DNA of 61,458 nt from CAZOKZ01 sp964580585 (GTDB lineage Bacteria > Sumerlaeota > Sumerlaeia > SLMS01 > JAHLLQ01): NCBI GenBank assembly GCA_964580585.1, contig CAZOKZ010000022.1, positions 1 to 61,458 of the forward strand, given 5' to 3'. Made by a program: the position numbers and the translations under genes. The notes beneath the pieces are model-generated. The model had not been told where the DNA came from and ran no database searches. It saw only the letters and a list, made by a program, of their open reading frames with translations. Shown here piece after piece: positions 57,701 through 61,458 of the stretch (the stretch's first letter is position 1; each line of letters opens with the position of its first letter).

Positions 57701-60171
57701 ATCATGGGCGACTTGTTGATGCTGGTGGTGTTGAACTGTTGAATATTTCGAAGGATTGGTACTACACCGGTTCCTGGTTATCGCCTAGCTGTAGGTTTGT
57801 TTTAGGTACCGATCCCACCCGACTTGCAACCTTCGACTTTACCGCCGAATGCTACGGTGGTGCCACATACGACTATATCCCAGAGGGTAACCGCTTCGTT
57901 TACGACTTCCCAGATCCCGAAGGAGTTCCTCAAACTACCACCGATCCTCAACGCCGCGACACCGACGGCGATGGCTTCAGCGATGGACCGGACCTGCTTC
58001 GTCCCATCCCGTACTCCGGCGCGTTCCTACTCTTCAAAGGCGAGGATCAGCTTGCCAACGGTTTCGTGGACGACCTAGAAACCGACCCGAATGACAATGA
58101 CGACCACCCGGAAGGTTCACCCAGCGACATTGACAGCGACTCAGACGGATTGCTAGACATTGACGAATATCTCGTACATTATACTGACCCGTACGACCGC
58201 GACACCGACGACGACGGTCTCTCCGACGCCGACGAAGTAAACGGAACTGGCCTGCTGACCGATGCCGCCGAATATTGGGAGCGCCCCGTGCTGACCGACC
58301 CCAACAACCCCGACACCGACGCCGACGGCATCCCCGACGGCACCGAGCTTGGCGTGGACGAACCCATCGCCTCCATCGAACCGCCTGGCGGAGGCGACAC
58401 AATCGGCGGCACCGACACCAACGCCACCTTCGCGTTCTACTTCGACCTCGAAGACGTGCCCAACCCGCCCGCCTCTGTTATGGCGTTAGCGCTAGCACCC
58501 GCTTGGACGTTCAACGCGCCATCTTATGCCGCAATGACGTGTTCGCATTGCCGTGAGATCGCGATGCATGCGAATTATTGCGCGGACGAAGTTAATTATA
58601 ATACCATCGCGGCGCTTTCATACGGTCCGCCGCCGGATTATTCTAACAAGCTCGTTCAAAATCGTTATACGTATCGAGCCGACGCCGATCCATTGTATAA
58701 AACAAATCCGGAATTGCCTGACAGCAACCACGACGGTTGGTTCGATGGTTTCCAAGATTACGATGAAAACACCGATTACACATGGGATGTGGATTATAAC
58801 AAATCCACCAACTATGATGGTAGTTATATTAACAATGGCACCATTGTCGAAGCCGACGCCATGTCGGGCTTCTATGAAGTGTCGCCCGATTCACCGTATT
58901 ATGAGCAGTATACCGACCATCTAACTATAACTGCCTATAATGAAGATGATAATCCGAGAAACTGGAGAGGATTGACACCTCATTATTATTTTATATCTGG
59001 CCCAGAAGTTGGGAGTAGCGTTTCGATAAAATCGAATGGAGATGCTCAAATAGAAGTTACTCCCAGCTTATTGACTATAAACGGAGTTGGCGAAAAAACA
59101 GAGGTAGAGTTAGTTTCAAGAACCGATGAGACGATGCTAGGAGAATTGTTCTGTGATTGGACGACGGATAAATACCAGAAACAAACGTCATCAAATGGAA
59201 TAACTATACCTTTGTTTAATGGGCGATGGGTATTGGACGGAATCGCATCATTTACAGTTTTAAAGGATAGTTCTACACGAGCATACCCTGGGGGGAAAAT
59301 GCCTGTGTACTACAAAGATTCTGACATTGAATGGGTGTTCGACCTACTCCTGGACGGTAAATCTACGAATCCTTTTCAATCTACCGGAGGCTTCAATACG
59401 GTAAACGATATACTTAGACAGGCAAGAGTGGAAGTCTGTTCTGGATTCGAAGATGCCAACCAGGGATTTTACCCAGACTATATCAATTCAAATATTGATC
59501 CTCCTGCTCCACTCATGAGGCCTAAATCTGGGGCCAATTACCCACTAGCGAAGTGGAAGTTGAGTACGTTGCACAATGGGAAAAATGTACATTATCATGA
59601 TGATCCGTTTATTAGTATCACAGCAAATGCCTTTAAGTTTAAAAATAGCTATATCGATGCAGATATAAGTAGCAATGAAAGTTTGAGAAAAAAAGCTCTG
59701 GGTCTGCACATAGCGTTTGTCCCACAATGGTGGAAGACTCACGCATGGACTCTAGTCGATCCTTATTCATTTAATAAGGATTATACGCGCGCTATAGTTA
59801 TAGCAGATTCAACGTTTAATAATAATAATGTTTTGTATGCAAATACTAACCCGCAACCGGATATCCCACCAACAAATTTGACAGTACCGATTTCTCAGCA
59901 AATGCAAGGTACGGCTGATTATGAGATGGCTGCAGCAATAATTGCGCATGAAGTAGTTCACTCACTCCAATATCGGGCAGCAATACCTTACTTCAAATTC
60001 AAAGAGGGTAAAAAAGAAAATGTTGATACCCATCATAGCAAGACTCGAAATTCATTAATGTATCCAACTAGGGAACCGAATTATGGTGGAATTAATTTGC
60101 AGGTAAGTGAAGCTGTGGCGATCAATAAATATCTTTATCGCTGGCAGTTGCATGGATGGGAGGTGGATTAA
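36721..60171 (+). CDS. Giant (7816-aa) secreted multidomain adhesin/protease-like protein
   Basis: AGGAGAGG precedes the ATG, and an N-terminal signal peptide (MARRLLFVMLTLLLANTGRAG) follows. Domains by residue: three Calx-beta (about 45-157, 160-275, 278-391); CBM-like sandwich (440-600); Fn3-like (about 895-1000); four ~520-aa modules plus a fifth partial (1011, 1527, 2052, 2585, 3127-3216), each a small beta domain with a Y-x-GD motif, a PKD-like domain and a propeller-like stretch; Fn3/Big-like (3216-3530); Ca-binding TSP3-type repeats (3535-3990); beta-propeller and Big_5-like regions (about 4000-5060); laminin-G-like (5080-5240); FG-GAP/VCBS repeats (5240-5980); ASPIC/UnbV-like (6007-6124); more TSP3-type (6256-6300, 6873-7207); and a C-terminal domain with HEVVH (H7743, H7747) followed by a NSLMYP turn and VSEA, suggesting a zinc metallopeptidase. 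Likely a Ca-stiffened surface stalk. The C-terminal ~430 codons are clearly AT-richer. Its role in adhesion, predation or polymer attack is inferred. Confidence 0.9.
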   Translation: MMRNASSLRVVDLTKAMTVMARRLLFVMLTLLLANTGRAGDPPPELAAFTSSNGSTGEYMSTITLTVRRINAGTSTVSVNYATSDLSTTAGSDYVQKSGTITWTGSDATDKSIIITIINDHTEESTEYFKVTLSNPTGGIQLGSPSECYVTLNDNDEAGEVILYPPWVYCVYEYTSSFNVSVKRQNGSDGAVTVDYAITDIDTTVGSDYTLPATPHTLSWSHGDTADKTITIPIIHDYLDEPTETFRVTLSNPTSGLSLGSPNVKDFSLMDIDEAGSVAFSSSTFSVDEDAGSLSVGLTRSGGDDGEIVATLQFTNGTATGGSDYTVPSPSTVTWSNGESGSKSISVPITNDTTDELAETFQVSIQSVNNGGEIGSPSSTTVTINDNDVPTATLTKTPTNTQVEDQTATVTLTLDQAPAEAVTVGITSGGSIEGATINYVTNGDLETTATNWTTYDAAGVTGNGVLSRSGEDSSLGDYGLRYTASDVDGATVIAYDLAQDLAALTASADYALSFDIRANPPIEIALYVKDGDVSSTPPLLDLGSFTAGDYWTRVEKTAAASAAGSSPELEFVFGPIGDDQEIFIDGVQLELGTVATPFESPGDYVLSVGSVITFNPGGGTSSVQTLTWLEDKIFDDNGYETGTIEIDPATTTAAIGSPSSSPAYLAEGSGYYYSNPISVPQYGDVFSGDWSNGIWNNSVTGFCNSLDRGGWHEMLVRDGETLFVSLTDGDSNDVGLRVYEDCVSSHVAEDCGAGEATIVWTNTSGNDVNALVLTNRMSPAYNLSLTFAKLTEVSVETPSGTQCGEAVEIEFTLAHPNGKLADIVAEYRLSSEDPWQAATPTSGTLTQGFATSRSGLAYAFSWDTAVDLAGVRETSVEVRISTTEASTLSDVTGAFVVDNEPPAFDGVQTALPSADYLEDVTSASADLVWSAASDGSGSLTYDIFRCEGASCTLDYETPYVADLDGATTTYQVTLQDTSKTWTYAVRAKDSLACANTESNTAVRKIYDASKASLAIQNGDAITTRSLVTLNLGFDDYQNGQVYIQSGDVFGPNVDKWMTFQPEISVYLDTASEGTKTARVKFRDMYGNPTWTYLADTIEYKRPLAVYAGTDLQTEGGLSVVVSAQASEGLSDEYTYVWELVSGEGAFTTTTLATVGFTPPANFVGSSVLQVSASDGYTTTTDQLIVYVRDASSPVYSLDKGVLELAERVASERVGVAVLGGGGFVGYSAQDDEAQWNAYVAAVDGATTGPIAGRFEDLASGDGALWVAVYSNTSTRTEVTRYDLTTLSSAGALPTDQEFGTALALEGTTLYALAKNTTGTLTLHSLDTENVGGGWTSLGEAGTDAAAQDVKLAIDGAGNVVAAWTGENPSISEASAAFARVYDPSTGWESASSWDALSTNTMVLALGAAPSGEALLEVRAFDSGAEKIYHSMLETSGWSAASEDLGDGYVSGAVSSPARALSAHLLAGDVWRETVGDSDAVSMATLIYVEGELSGHDVASDSQGRGVLAWQSSQDGFTQIVARQYGAWIDINNGDAETGDAWVTVAVDCALTTPGTEMYLAGDILADGTGHDWIPFASSVAVELAEIPSEAEQTITLQLRDPYGNVSGVYADSILYTPLLVADAGLDLVTEPDGQLAVYGSATGGTGVYAYQWSILDSGPGSLELSDENLAVYTAPDDEAGTLTLMLTVTDSDQTSTDTMMVSIDDILPPTLSKVQTLTDLADDDSGERTAAAQWNDSAVSGWSAWSGSDWEVYIKQDDGTTSGPLATGELQALASDGGTLYALVNEEGTSPSLKLYAWDGSALQLADTLTTTSLRTSADMIALPGGGLAMAYAETGGGVAVQTYVSATLADLDEATTSTLAATPVLAAVGDTLYVGWSVPNGNGVIQGEVRSYGGSQWGAVSTLAGGSQYWGLYTWNRYLDGLAVSENRTLAALTRDVYTLGVWTLPSQKLRLHTWDDPDWIEGASRTAFTTTRNGAAGGGEAHHFVTAERGFHGGFSPDASGWAHVQATNTSMGIGAVTLADDQLTTGTIVWTQGAQGKQQALARLHRGGVSIDGGALSTSDRDVDLALACLRTSGTEMYISGDVEDDAQTFEWVSFSTSASVALTGDPGTKVVQVQLRDSSGHTSIVYSDSIELDLLGVYVTSAEMEIEPGGRLPLIGSTNAESSITYAWSILSGPGSLDDADQSTAVYLADSGTTGTAVVQFEVTDPSGSASKTVTIDVRDVVPPDFSEVAYLSDLGEQTLHPVMGTEMLDGAAWTAWSVEVGGVWQTWTANYNESTSTWQSEELTSSTMPGRLRALRVGTEELYALLEDNSTTQALALRRFNGTSWSAPETVAENVETTGADLAVSSADDLYCVYPEINGGLNLAYHQGVSWTSGPAATTSTLARSPRLAIDANNVLWAAYAVEHAEGYKEAVLTSVDTTTSTLTWSASISLAGSKIGEGLYESAEPVDLFIDGDGGVFVALRRTFVSVIDQQVTEIGHALVSVEQDGAVTVLEEVAEDNALASALAGGPIDYNVLVWWKQKYAAETGDNYWTPPVRLTVSTMEANYVAASNAFDPEGAVLWQESYEGLSQLAVRRHLGAALINAGDAVTTQTSVLLAMDLANETDADAMLVQGDLVDAFKDTWIDFENPVAVTLADSSAPTTRTLSVVVRDADGNQSFRYEDSIYYEYAGTPLTVTPVSTSIDLEPGASAILSASAAGGLVTGDYTYSWAIVSPTVDPAGDLVVLTSASDSKILFTARHHVEGDVVVRVAAQDDHTVATQDITVHVSDILDPTYGEAFALSAMDQTGRVGPHAATRTADTLGFFWTEESAIGDGEVNFVFTSNGVTTSGLANVSGSQWLQAAAACGDHFMTIAYDDGDGALHALSATKAGTDWAEMALVGGSLGDAVQDTVAAAVSCTSQTLLLAYEKTNDDLILTAWDMDDATTLTLASSVVMTSDTLGLAPQLTLTSNGQWHVLYAQSTPAELKAARYDAATNTLADVETLSTAPSGGARVVLDLREDDESTLWALYYADDATSGTSLRTRRLVSGAWETEASVATSTALDAGALLPLYGSEIDAFWKEASWATTDGAWGTETVHALTPHAVSGVAVAEGPTTQTLPLIWKTEASEGYNQIYGRVHRGMVEVNDGTTTATRLLVVIRTDIADIHGAEMYLDGDLEDSDNVRTWVDYFPESYEELTSGDGVKDITVQLRDGEGNLSPVLETSIILDEAPLGRIVSLTDPDEGEYLSGDLDVLIELTSGKGETTTDVAMEYSTDGTHYEAATITESLTGLTTSDTGTPHTLTWESASDLLDVNISGVYLRARPLSSAVAYGVPYGPFEITNNSAPAVSMDGVVGSLGIYPSLVYTLTDAESDDCDIVVQYSRNGGTSWIPAIERSGNGDGVTGLTSSAVGSVHSYAWDALASLGEGRHGSIQVRITPVQGGVAGTSDTRSFSVIAERPIFAGLSKIVPNGSNVNLIWSRARAFNTSITYRIYAASTSGGQNFASATATTSNRTYTVAVDTVPTYYVVRAANAQGNEDENTVELCDWQFIDTDGDGLSDYEEWEILLSDRTLADSDGDGLSDSFEQLFRYDLNGELALDLLESDTDTNSTTDDLEDFDADSLTNDEEETAGTNPYLADSDGDGLDDDTELNFASPTDPTDWDSDDDGFSDGEEITNSTDPLVAEDTDGDGLSDQFEIQYVYSYDNPTTQLLSTDTDTDDNATTDDAEDFDEDGLSNYQEQVNGTDPYREDTDGDGLSDYDEVTTHGTDPRLRDTDGDGIDDWTEVDKSVLSAGVDDDGDGLTLRFELAYGLVEAPLDPNDDNSDGDLLPVLDGDEDYDDDDASNLLEQEFGTDPTNDDSDGDGVLDGDEILQYATNPRSKDTDGDGLDDYVEAVTLGTNPLVLDTDGDGMSDYYENAMSLDPTNAADAWSDADSDGLANVHEHRLELDPTNADTDGDGISDGDEVGSNPYKPIDSDGDGIIDALESNTADVDGDGVADALDNRTNENYQYTVVYENPFYTAPSALMQAGNSDQSAQFSVTQQDPDHCRIEFDEFSQTDCTSNPVPTVVDQTIDNTDRGFYFSSDTKVVIPNDPYESKQFALTCVKAHEDLFHASLRAIAAEGGTAELRIDSNSVSDNRSLSIIATDGETVDPALEATFYRMVWDGALNEPRKNKGGVETVFLALDTQTVPDDVQMIAYDVDGNVLQVARGSNEYDAVGITVAEGSPLIHRFIVHSTGVLSSSEHFGLDGLYFTPTIPQAGANSVFVANSNSIVPQDKDDVTYFEGDDFTPDPTQSGFLDILIDVQEDIDRLATDYDDLSRIRLNIDAAYGTQGLPQDFVDIDPELDDVWVDSSFDRFAVKSVHPFPDRSRIAVIARPQKRNNTNTQINYTRSPAYPIWGYYLNVVSHQICIVTNPFGTPTYEFLSLPRRSHLDRDEVIHDAGYPDPSDLAISPDGKMVAVLCDDFSEGTTTETVQIAVFKQESVGGTEQFVLKQIIPIGEFGYVGSIYSSQAAMNHFNYLGKLQFYPEKTESSGVYDRLIFQPYFDRNDGNSRAFYLIEDILNPDWVSDTEMTRSDKMTGFALREYVFRKRFNPNGSFIYDSGYMPRMIHDIIFDPVEKGKKVYITGNVIEDGFPGNGQSFNTGAYLTLLDFEFLFANKAQLQRKVRETDGDVVSSYQYHLYYGVNDVAENTNQNYWIEINSHVSNNVYNYSPLIIKDYSTPCYSANDCGNNGSGSNFRISGKLFGTGLSGPFHQLISTRTVLLSPETGPYSGTSLLSIGTGFRGEMGDFEHPDSTGEFGLIRRINGLGNLNTFPDYNEEETAQSAFDEYDNISDRYTDNELDRVQTYYQFPHLGSNNGHYNLKNVAVLGNGGLLLTKEYTPDNHYDGTLEYISPQNLNRLAIEGNDPKSITASNLYHERPFFLYRDDVLASFGALPRQKTSLLSVSPAHSSVLEQLDSYAIEIGSIDLDPVTTNNPNAIKLERVLSGGRTVDVADYVGATVTYDNIRTDKPTADIIYTPLSPLPNGTYRLLLDPSLLRTTDGNRLNLFDESGKMTCLSGGEFVSVPLPSPSSKRSSAKDYREFSFGTDWQEIPDLSYDTSGFVQVNASAGTRKLWLQAYDEDTQDFEATVYVDDIALNANSYVGFVFEDSVSGSGLTQVAMSSTKRVFNHPGSGEYYEQSGSVEGSVTALRLRSIGNSIVFEYKTSSGWAVALNYGRGKSYQQNGRGKVGLYVQNANVTLLDAIAARSVFASYVTIDRQGGVSFEDVAETETLLAWPQSDDDPSIYGEDYNDSFGVAWGDANGDGYDDIYLTRERNMGVLLINDGPAAGFTFTKQSTAMNLHRNPFMQYVDAWDGKLGLSEEEQAAIDQIKGQFGSLMQGAAWGDVNNDGRDDLALTDFYIPSTVSTFDSLSSKFKLAEGHALIHPFYDDWKWPGGKLAPPDIVSSGNNHPPVVVVTEPILIQGETLIVHDPIVTFKGYNVDYDNDPIEYFEFYIEYMNYPNGVAFIGDQKAIRNGNWEFSIDLSKKPNTSLNYIMWANDSSFVSGGVEGYIKYVPETSGGVQFAADNDNDVQLNPAGNNLQTVTQEFELSNFDLLLQYGYGARVPVWVDQDLDGDLDLFVPFTRRNFNVEDAPDAMSDYVFENQGQAFGHSLLDLTQATGDTSKWKSSPFPYGLNPDHRSSQGLWGDFDNDGDLDYYAVNSDANVDEDEQGVFWFPKFTPDQNASKNLFYINQHFNSIMGTPNPAPYAESDLYGANTIRRANFIRPQFALGANSYPDNVNQGYLSRAASWGDFDNDGDLDLVVINNFDWTLDSTITAPPAIYLNTLNERANYYDDEQDRVLYGGTSLLTTQDLESSSPSLFVNVTDRVLGTGYERLIPKWERAFSVSWVDYDNDGWLDLFVGVATGENHLLRNRGGTPQIIKNGTDISSQDVVLRRFLSKVPMQSGAEDAILDSDSPVNRNDVLVYGAAWADYDMDGDVDLYITGNGDSSVAKNQLLRNRARQLDASDPNNLTSTFGESVNGALRLNLIGGMTKESPSNGSLANRSAVGARVFVYADLNHDGAIDPNGEIITREVSASAEGHNQHSRALEFGLGTIDTIDKIEIYWPSVGTSSYQKIENVPVPDNGFLNLTVHQGQDQDMQYATVLDTTSTDMGEVLIGQTSRYVDNDSKKGSVSFTVTDSTNLQSGHQFLPYSVTVSVEEPFGLSLDPNGRALNNLTLDMSELDQAHTVYVSFTPQDTGSAAEWVSFTSSVSPVPLSPSITVTGTGVRDSDGDGIEDGLDSDDDNDGLSDSYEDPDGENPEVTLSTDVDGNGITDVVEDLINQEVRFNFHADGIFAANQIQATHDRPLAPDGFIPVTLADSAALVWSQSDNLITGQENCDESFPLRPVKGTWIELNQTASQTTTLSLQPGILSAQEEVRTDKGSTVLLPKRYLLRAVVSGFANETEVQEKILFNGNSIYSVLKQPQVRELGLVETTPNNFESLWEVTGWIIMASPSNDTPLLSMMGKRRVHALSLSEQVSVSVNFQPSDLTDVDGVQKVPSGYVASTEPLNSQDIFSQHNERPYRWYGWDYSAYLDGDIEDSNNPSIDNTWIENTGTTGRGWNIRLPEGVYNVTVKAQTHWVVGRSASDTGTLVEVRSGTSSAEVLKLTDSEYINENWGPVVTGSAQIRIEPHKILNNVGASTGLLSIKLAPQARIYWVQIRPEITYALNMQPAADEQGYVLRPPAGMTPIDICQSYNSGIYGWDSEYCNEVGDSFDPSHLDTEYVASSNLGHVARNTFLRVGSNLQATLNLNLRTGNHRVWAGVGNPSTGSLHTVDLKQDDDPLVSIFADLGYVRTEGADRWRTDRGDWTVAPFNQLRSTMQVVAGDTAYSNTTALQWVVVAFNDIDSDEDGLLDSLEQRIFTNPLEYDTDEDGLGDFEEVAFMDENHAIFETFIGIVMDDPLTTNGNYYDFLGYAALDRDMDDDGLLDGEEGLDDADYDGIPNAIDYDSDHDGLLDSLEAGVHLDHGRLVDAGGVELLNISKDWYYTGSWLSPSCRFVLGTDPTRLATFDFTAECYGGATYDYIPEGNRFVYDFPDPEGVPQTTTDPQRRDTDGDGFSDGPDLLRPIPYSGAFLLFKGEDQLANGFVDDLETDPNDNDDHPEGSPSDIDSDSDGLLDIDEYLVHYTDPYDRDTDDDGLSDADEVNGTGLLTDAAEYWERPVLTDPNNPDTDADGIPDGTELGVDEPIASIEPPGGGDTIGGTDTNATFAFYFDLEDVPNPPASVMALALAPAWTFNAPSYAAMTCSHCREIAMHANYCADEVNYNTIAALSYGPPPDYSNKLVQNRYTYRADADPLYKTNPELPDSNHDGWFDGFQDYDENTDYTWDVDYNKSTNYDGSYINNGTIVEADAMSGFYEVSPDSPYYEQYTDHLTITAYNEDDNPRNWRGLTPHYYFISGPEVGSSVSIKSNGDAQIEVTPSLLTINGVGEKTEVELVSRTDETMLGELFCDWTTDKYQKQTSSNGITIPLFNGRWVLDGIASFTVLKDSSTRAYPGGKMPVYYKDSDIEWVFDLLLDGKSTNPFQSTGGFNTVNDILRQARVEVCSGFEDANQGFYPDYINSNIDPPAPLMRPKSGANYPLAKWKLSTLHNGKNVHYHDDPFISITANAFKFKNSYIDADISSNESLRKKALGLHIAFVPQWWKTHAWTLVDPYSFNKDYTRAIVIADSTFNNNNVLYANTNPQPDIPPTNLTVPISQQMQGTADYEMAAAIIAHEVVHSLQYRAAIPYFKFKEGKKENVDTHHSKTRNSLMYPTREPNYGGINLQVSEAVAINKYLYRWQLHGWEVD
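39751..46365 (+). repeat. Intragenic long repeat modules (4 full + 1 partial)
   Basis: Homologous modules begin near 39751, 41301, 42874, 44473 and 46099, a period of about 1.55-1.63 kb. Recurring protein motifs are NNGDA/INAGDA at the start, GTEMYLAGD / GTEMYISGD / AEMYLDGD, V-VQLRD-GN, and a DI-PP/DILDP link before each propeller-like part. The modules have diverged, so this is old tandem duplication, not a recent expansion. Confidence 0.8.
40498..48261 (+). repeat. Cluster of 14 GGGGACGGA 9-mers, one strand, two reading frames
   Basis: Exact 9-mers start at 40498, 40740, 41379, 42948, 43464, 43626, 44092, 45169, 45342, 45948, 46270, 46867, 47734 and 48253. Seven are read as GGG-GAC-GGA (Gly-Asp-Gly) and seven as xxG-GGG-ACG-GA (Gly-Thr-Glu/Asp). 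I saw none on the opposite strand of this gene and none elsewhere in it. Confidence 0.8.
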
Positions 60172-60804
60172 TTGGATTATCAAAATGATTTCATCGTTTC
60201 TCCTCCTGATGGGTATATTCCTATATTAAATACGCTTGTTGCAATTGCCTGCGTATTTTTAGCGCCAATAGTCCTTTATTTCAAGAAAAAGAAATATGTG
60301 GACGTCTTGAAGAAAGAAGAGAACTATGAGCAGATCGAGATCACACCATTGAATGGAAAATCGTGCGTAGAGGAGTTTGGAGAAAGTTTAGGGAATGCAA
60401 AAAAAAATATTATCCGCTTTTATGTTATTGTACAGGCGGCAATGTATTGTTTTGCACTCTTGTTTTTTCAGCCGAATAATTATTACGATGTTCATCCATT
60501 GAATCGCATTGGCTTGATTAGATTTTTGCACTTACTTATTTCGGGCATTGCAATTGTTATTTTTACTGAATCTACAATAGTATATTATGTTCAGATGCGG
60601 CGAAGAGTTTGGGCGCAGCGCATTTTTATTGGTATTTATTGCGTTGTGATAGTTTTTTCACTACTTCTAATTTTGGGATTGGGGCAAATCGTGCTTTTAC
60701 TCAGTTCAACGAGCGCATTGATAGCGGTTACAATGTTTTGCTCTCTGATCTTTCTTTATGATTTTTTTTTGGGAAGGCTATTGAGCACTCAAATGCTAGC
60801 ATAG
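60172..60804 (+). CDS. Four-helix membrane protein with TTG start
   Basis: The product is 210 aa. The TTG start follows the giant gene's stop codon directly, with GGGAGGTGG about 8 nt upstream, so it is translated as part of the same operon. Hydrophobic helices lie at about 17-36, 82-101, 112-134 and 144-195 (the last probably two passes). A charged cytoplasmic loop (KKKKYVDVLKKEENYEQIE) follows helix 1. It is AT-rich, like the 3' end of the giant gene. No family is recognised. Position suggests a role in export, anchoring or processing of the giant protein, but this is inference. Confidence 0.75.
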   Translation: MDYQNDFIVSPPDGYIPILNTLVAIACVFLAPIVLYFKKKKYVDVLKKEENYEQIEITPLNGKSCVEEFGESLGNAKKNIIRFYVIVQAAMYCFALLFFQPNNYYDVHPLNRIGLIRFLHLLISGIAIVIFTESTIVYYVQMRRRVWAQRIFIGIYCVVIVFSLLLILGLGQIVLLLSSTSALIAVTMFCSLIFLYDFFLGRLLSTQMLA

Positions 60805-60885
60805 TTGAATTACGTCTATGTTTGGGAAATGCAAGATTGGCAATGCTGAATTTAATTGGAAAACCTAATTAAGTGGAGAGCAAAA

Positions 60886-61458
60886 ATGTGTCGAGTTCAA
60901 CGATATTTTGATCATCCAGTAGTTTATGCTGTCATCCTGGCATTATTTTTCCAGGCAGTCATGCTTCCTGGCCTCGCCGTGGCGCAGCCCAGCAGTCCGT
61001 CGATCCTTTGGCGAGGTGAAGACGCCAGCGGCGATGGAAAAATCGACACCGAGGAAACAGATCCCAACGACCCGGAATCCCACCCAGAAGAACCGGCAGT
61101 GGAGGTTCTTGACTCGGATGGCGATGGGTTATTTGACAATTTCGAGATTGCTAAAGAATTAAATTATCTGCTTCCCGATACTGATCATGATGGGATAAAT
61201 GATTACGATGAAATCTATAAATATTACACGAAGCCAAATGATCCCGACACAGATGGGGATGGGGCACCTGATGGTTTGGAGTTAGGTTTAACATCTACTG
61301 GACAACATAGTGATGGAAGTCCAATGCGTTCGGGTGAAAATGAGTACAACGAAGCATGGTACGATTCTATCAACAAGGATTTGACCTTTGCTTCAAGACA
61401 TGTCTTCGAAAATAAGATTGATCTTGAAAAAAACAGCTACTTTTTTACGAAAATTACG
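60886..61458 (+). CDS. Secreted protein with TSP3-type Ca-binding repeats (partial, 5' end)
   Basis: The 191 codons visible run off the right edge without a stop. The ATG follows a GGAGAG. A signal peptide (MCRVQRYFDHPVVYAVILALFF...) ends near AVAQ. Then come DASGDGKID, DSDGDGLFDNFE, DTDHDGINDYDE and DTDGDGAPDGLE loops, spaced as in bacterial thrombospondin-type-3/EF-hand-like repeats and resembling those at about 3535-3990 and 6873-7207 of the giant protein. It may be a related smaller surface protein. It was identified by translating from 60886. Confidence 0.85.
   Translation, partial: MCRVQRYFDHPVVYAVILALFFQAVMLPGLAVAQPSSPSILWRGEDASGDGKIDTEETDPNDPESHPEEPAVEVLDSDGDGLFDNFEIAKELNYLLPDTDHDGINDYDEIYKYYTKPNDPDTDGDGAPDGLELGLTSTGQHSDGSPMRSGENEYNEAWYDSINKDLTFASRHVFENKIDLEKNSYFFTKIT

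Noticed and set aside
1..61458. tRNA, rRNA or riboswitch genes
   Set aside because: No cloverleaf with a CCA-like end, rRNA core motif or known riboswitch aptamer was recognised by eye; a covariance-model scan was not possible.

Overview
Organism. The window most likely comes from an uncultured bacterium, perhaps a PVC/FCB-like or other candidate phylum. Supporting this are Shine-Dalgarno-led genes, at least two clear intrinsic terminators (31190-31222 and 36659-36701), cleavable signal peptides, and large secreted proteins with Calx-beta, FG-GAP/VCBS, ASPIC/UnbV and thrombospondin-type-3-like repeats. Several genes have an AT-rich TATA-like element about 25-33 nt before the start codon, and two secreted proteins (11.5-16.2 kb) resemble surface proteins also seen in DPANN archaea. 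I cannot assign a phylum. No rRNA or tRNA gene was recognised.

Layout. (1) 1-8299: leader-like sequence and a CRISPR array of 123 near-identical 33-bp repeats and 122 spacers. The repeat looks like type I-C. No cas gene lies in the window. (2) 8450-11359: a UDG-fold-like protein faces a tightly overlapping minus-strand operon encoding a nucleotidyltransferase, a P-loop nucleoside/nucleotide kinase and a Nudix hydrolase. (3) 11546-16156: two secreted proteins, one a beta-helix. (4) 16400-20088: a small orphan gene, a secreted PQQ-type sugar dehydrogenase with FG-GAP repeats, and an imperfect direct duplication of about 180 bp flanking that dehydrogenase gene. (5) 20017-27190: an all-minus block with mobile-element character. 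It holds ArdC-N, a HerA/TraG-like ATPase interrupted by an in-frame TAG, a PD-(D/E)XK-like protein, hairpin repeats, a TerY-P-type triad (VWA, PP2C phosphatase, Ser/Thr kinase), a small Xis-like protein and a tyrosine recombinase. (6) 27511-29266: three orphan genes, two of them paralogues. Each is preceded by the same promoter-like box that also precedes the orphan at 16400, so the block in (4)-(5) may interrupt a small regulon. (7) 29813-36582: secreted or surface proteins: a tail-fibre-like protein, an esterase with FG-GAP repeats, and a CBM48-like/TPR protein. (8) 36721-60171: one 7816-residue secreted protein, followed by a TTG-started four-helix membrane protein and the start of another secreted Ca-binding-repeat protein that runs off the window.

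How the parts relate. The right half is a cell-surface/secretome region. The middle is an accessory island with a phospho-signalling triad coupled by overlapping genes to a recombinase. The left end is a defence locus (CRISPR) next to a nucleotide-metabolism operon of unknown role. The most unusual signals are the shared promoter box, the terminator only about 20 nt before the start of the giant gene, and a 9-mer that recurs in two reading frames and on one strand inside a 7.8-kb part of the giant gene.
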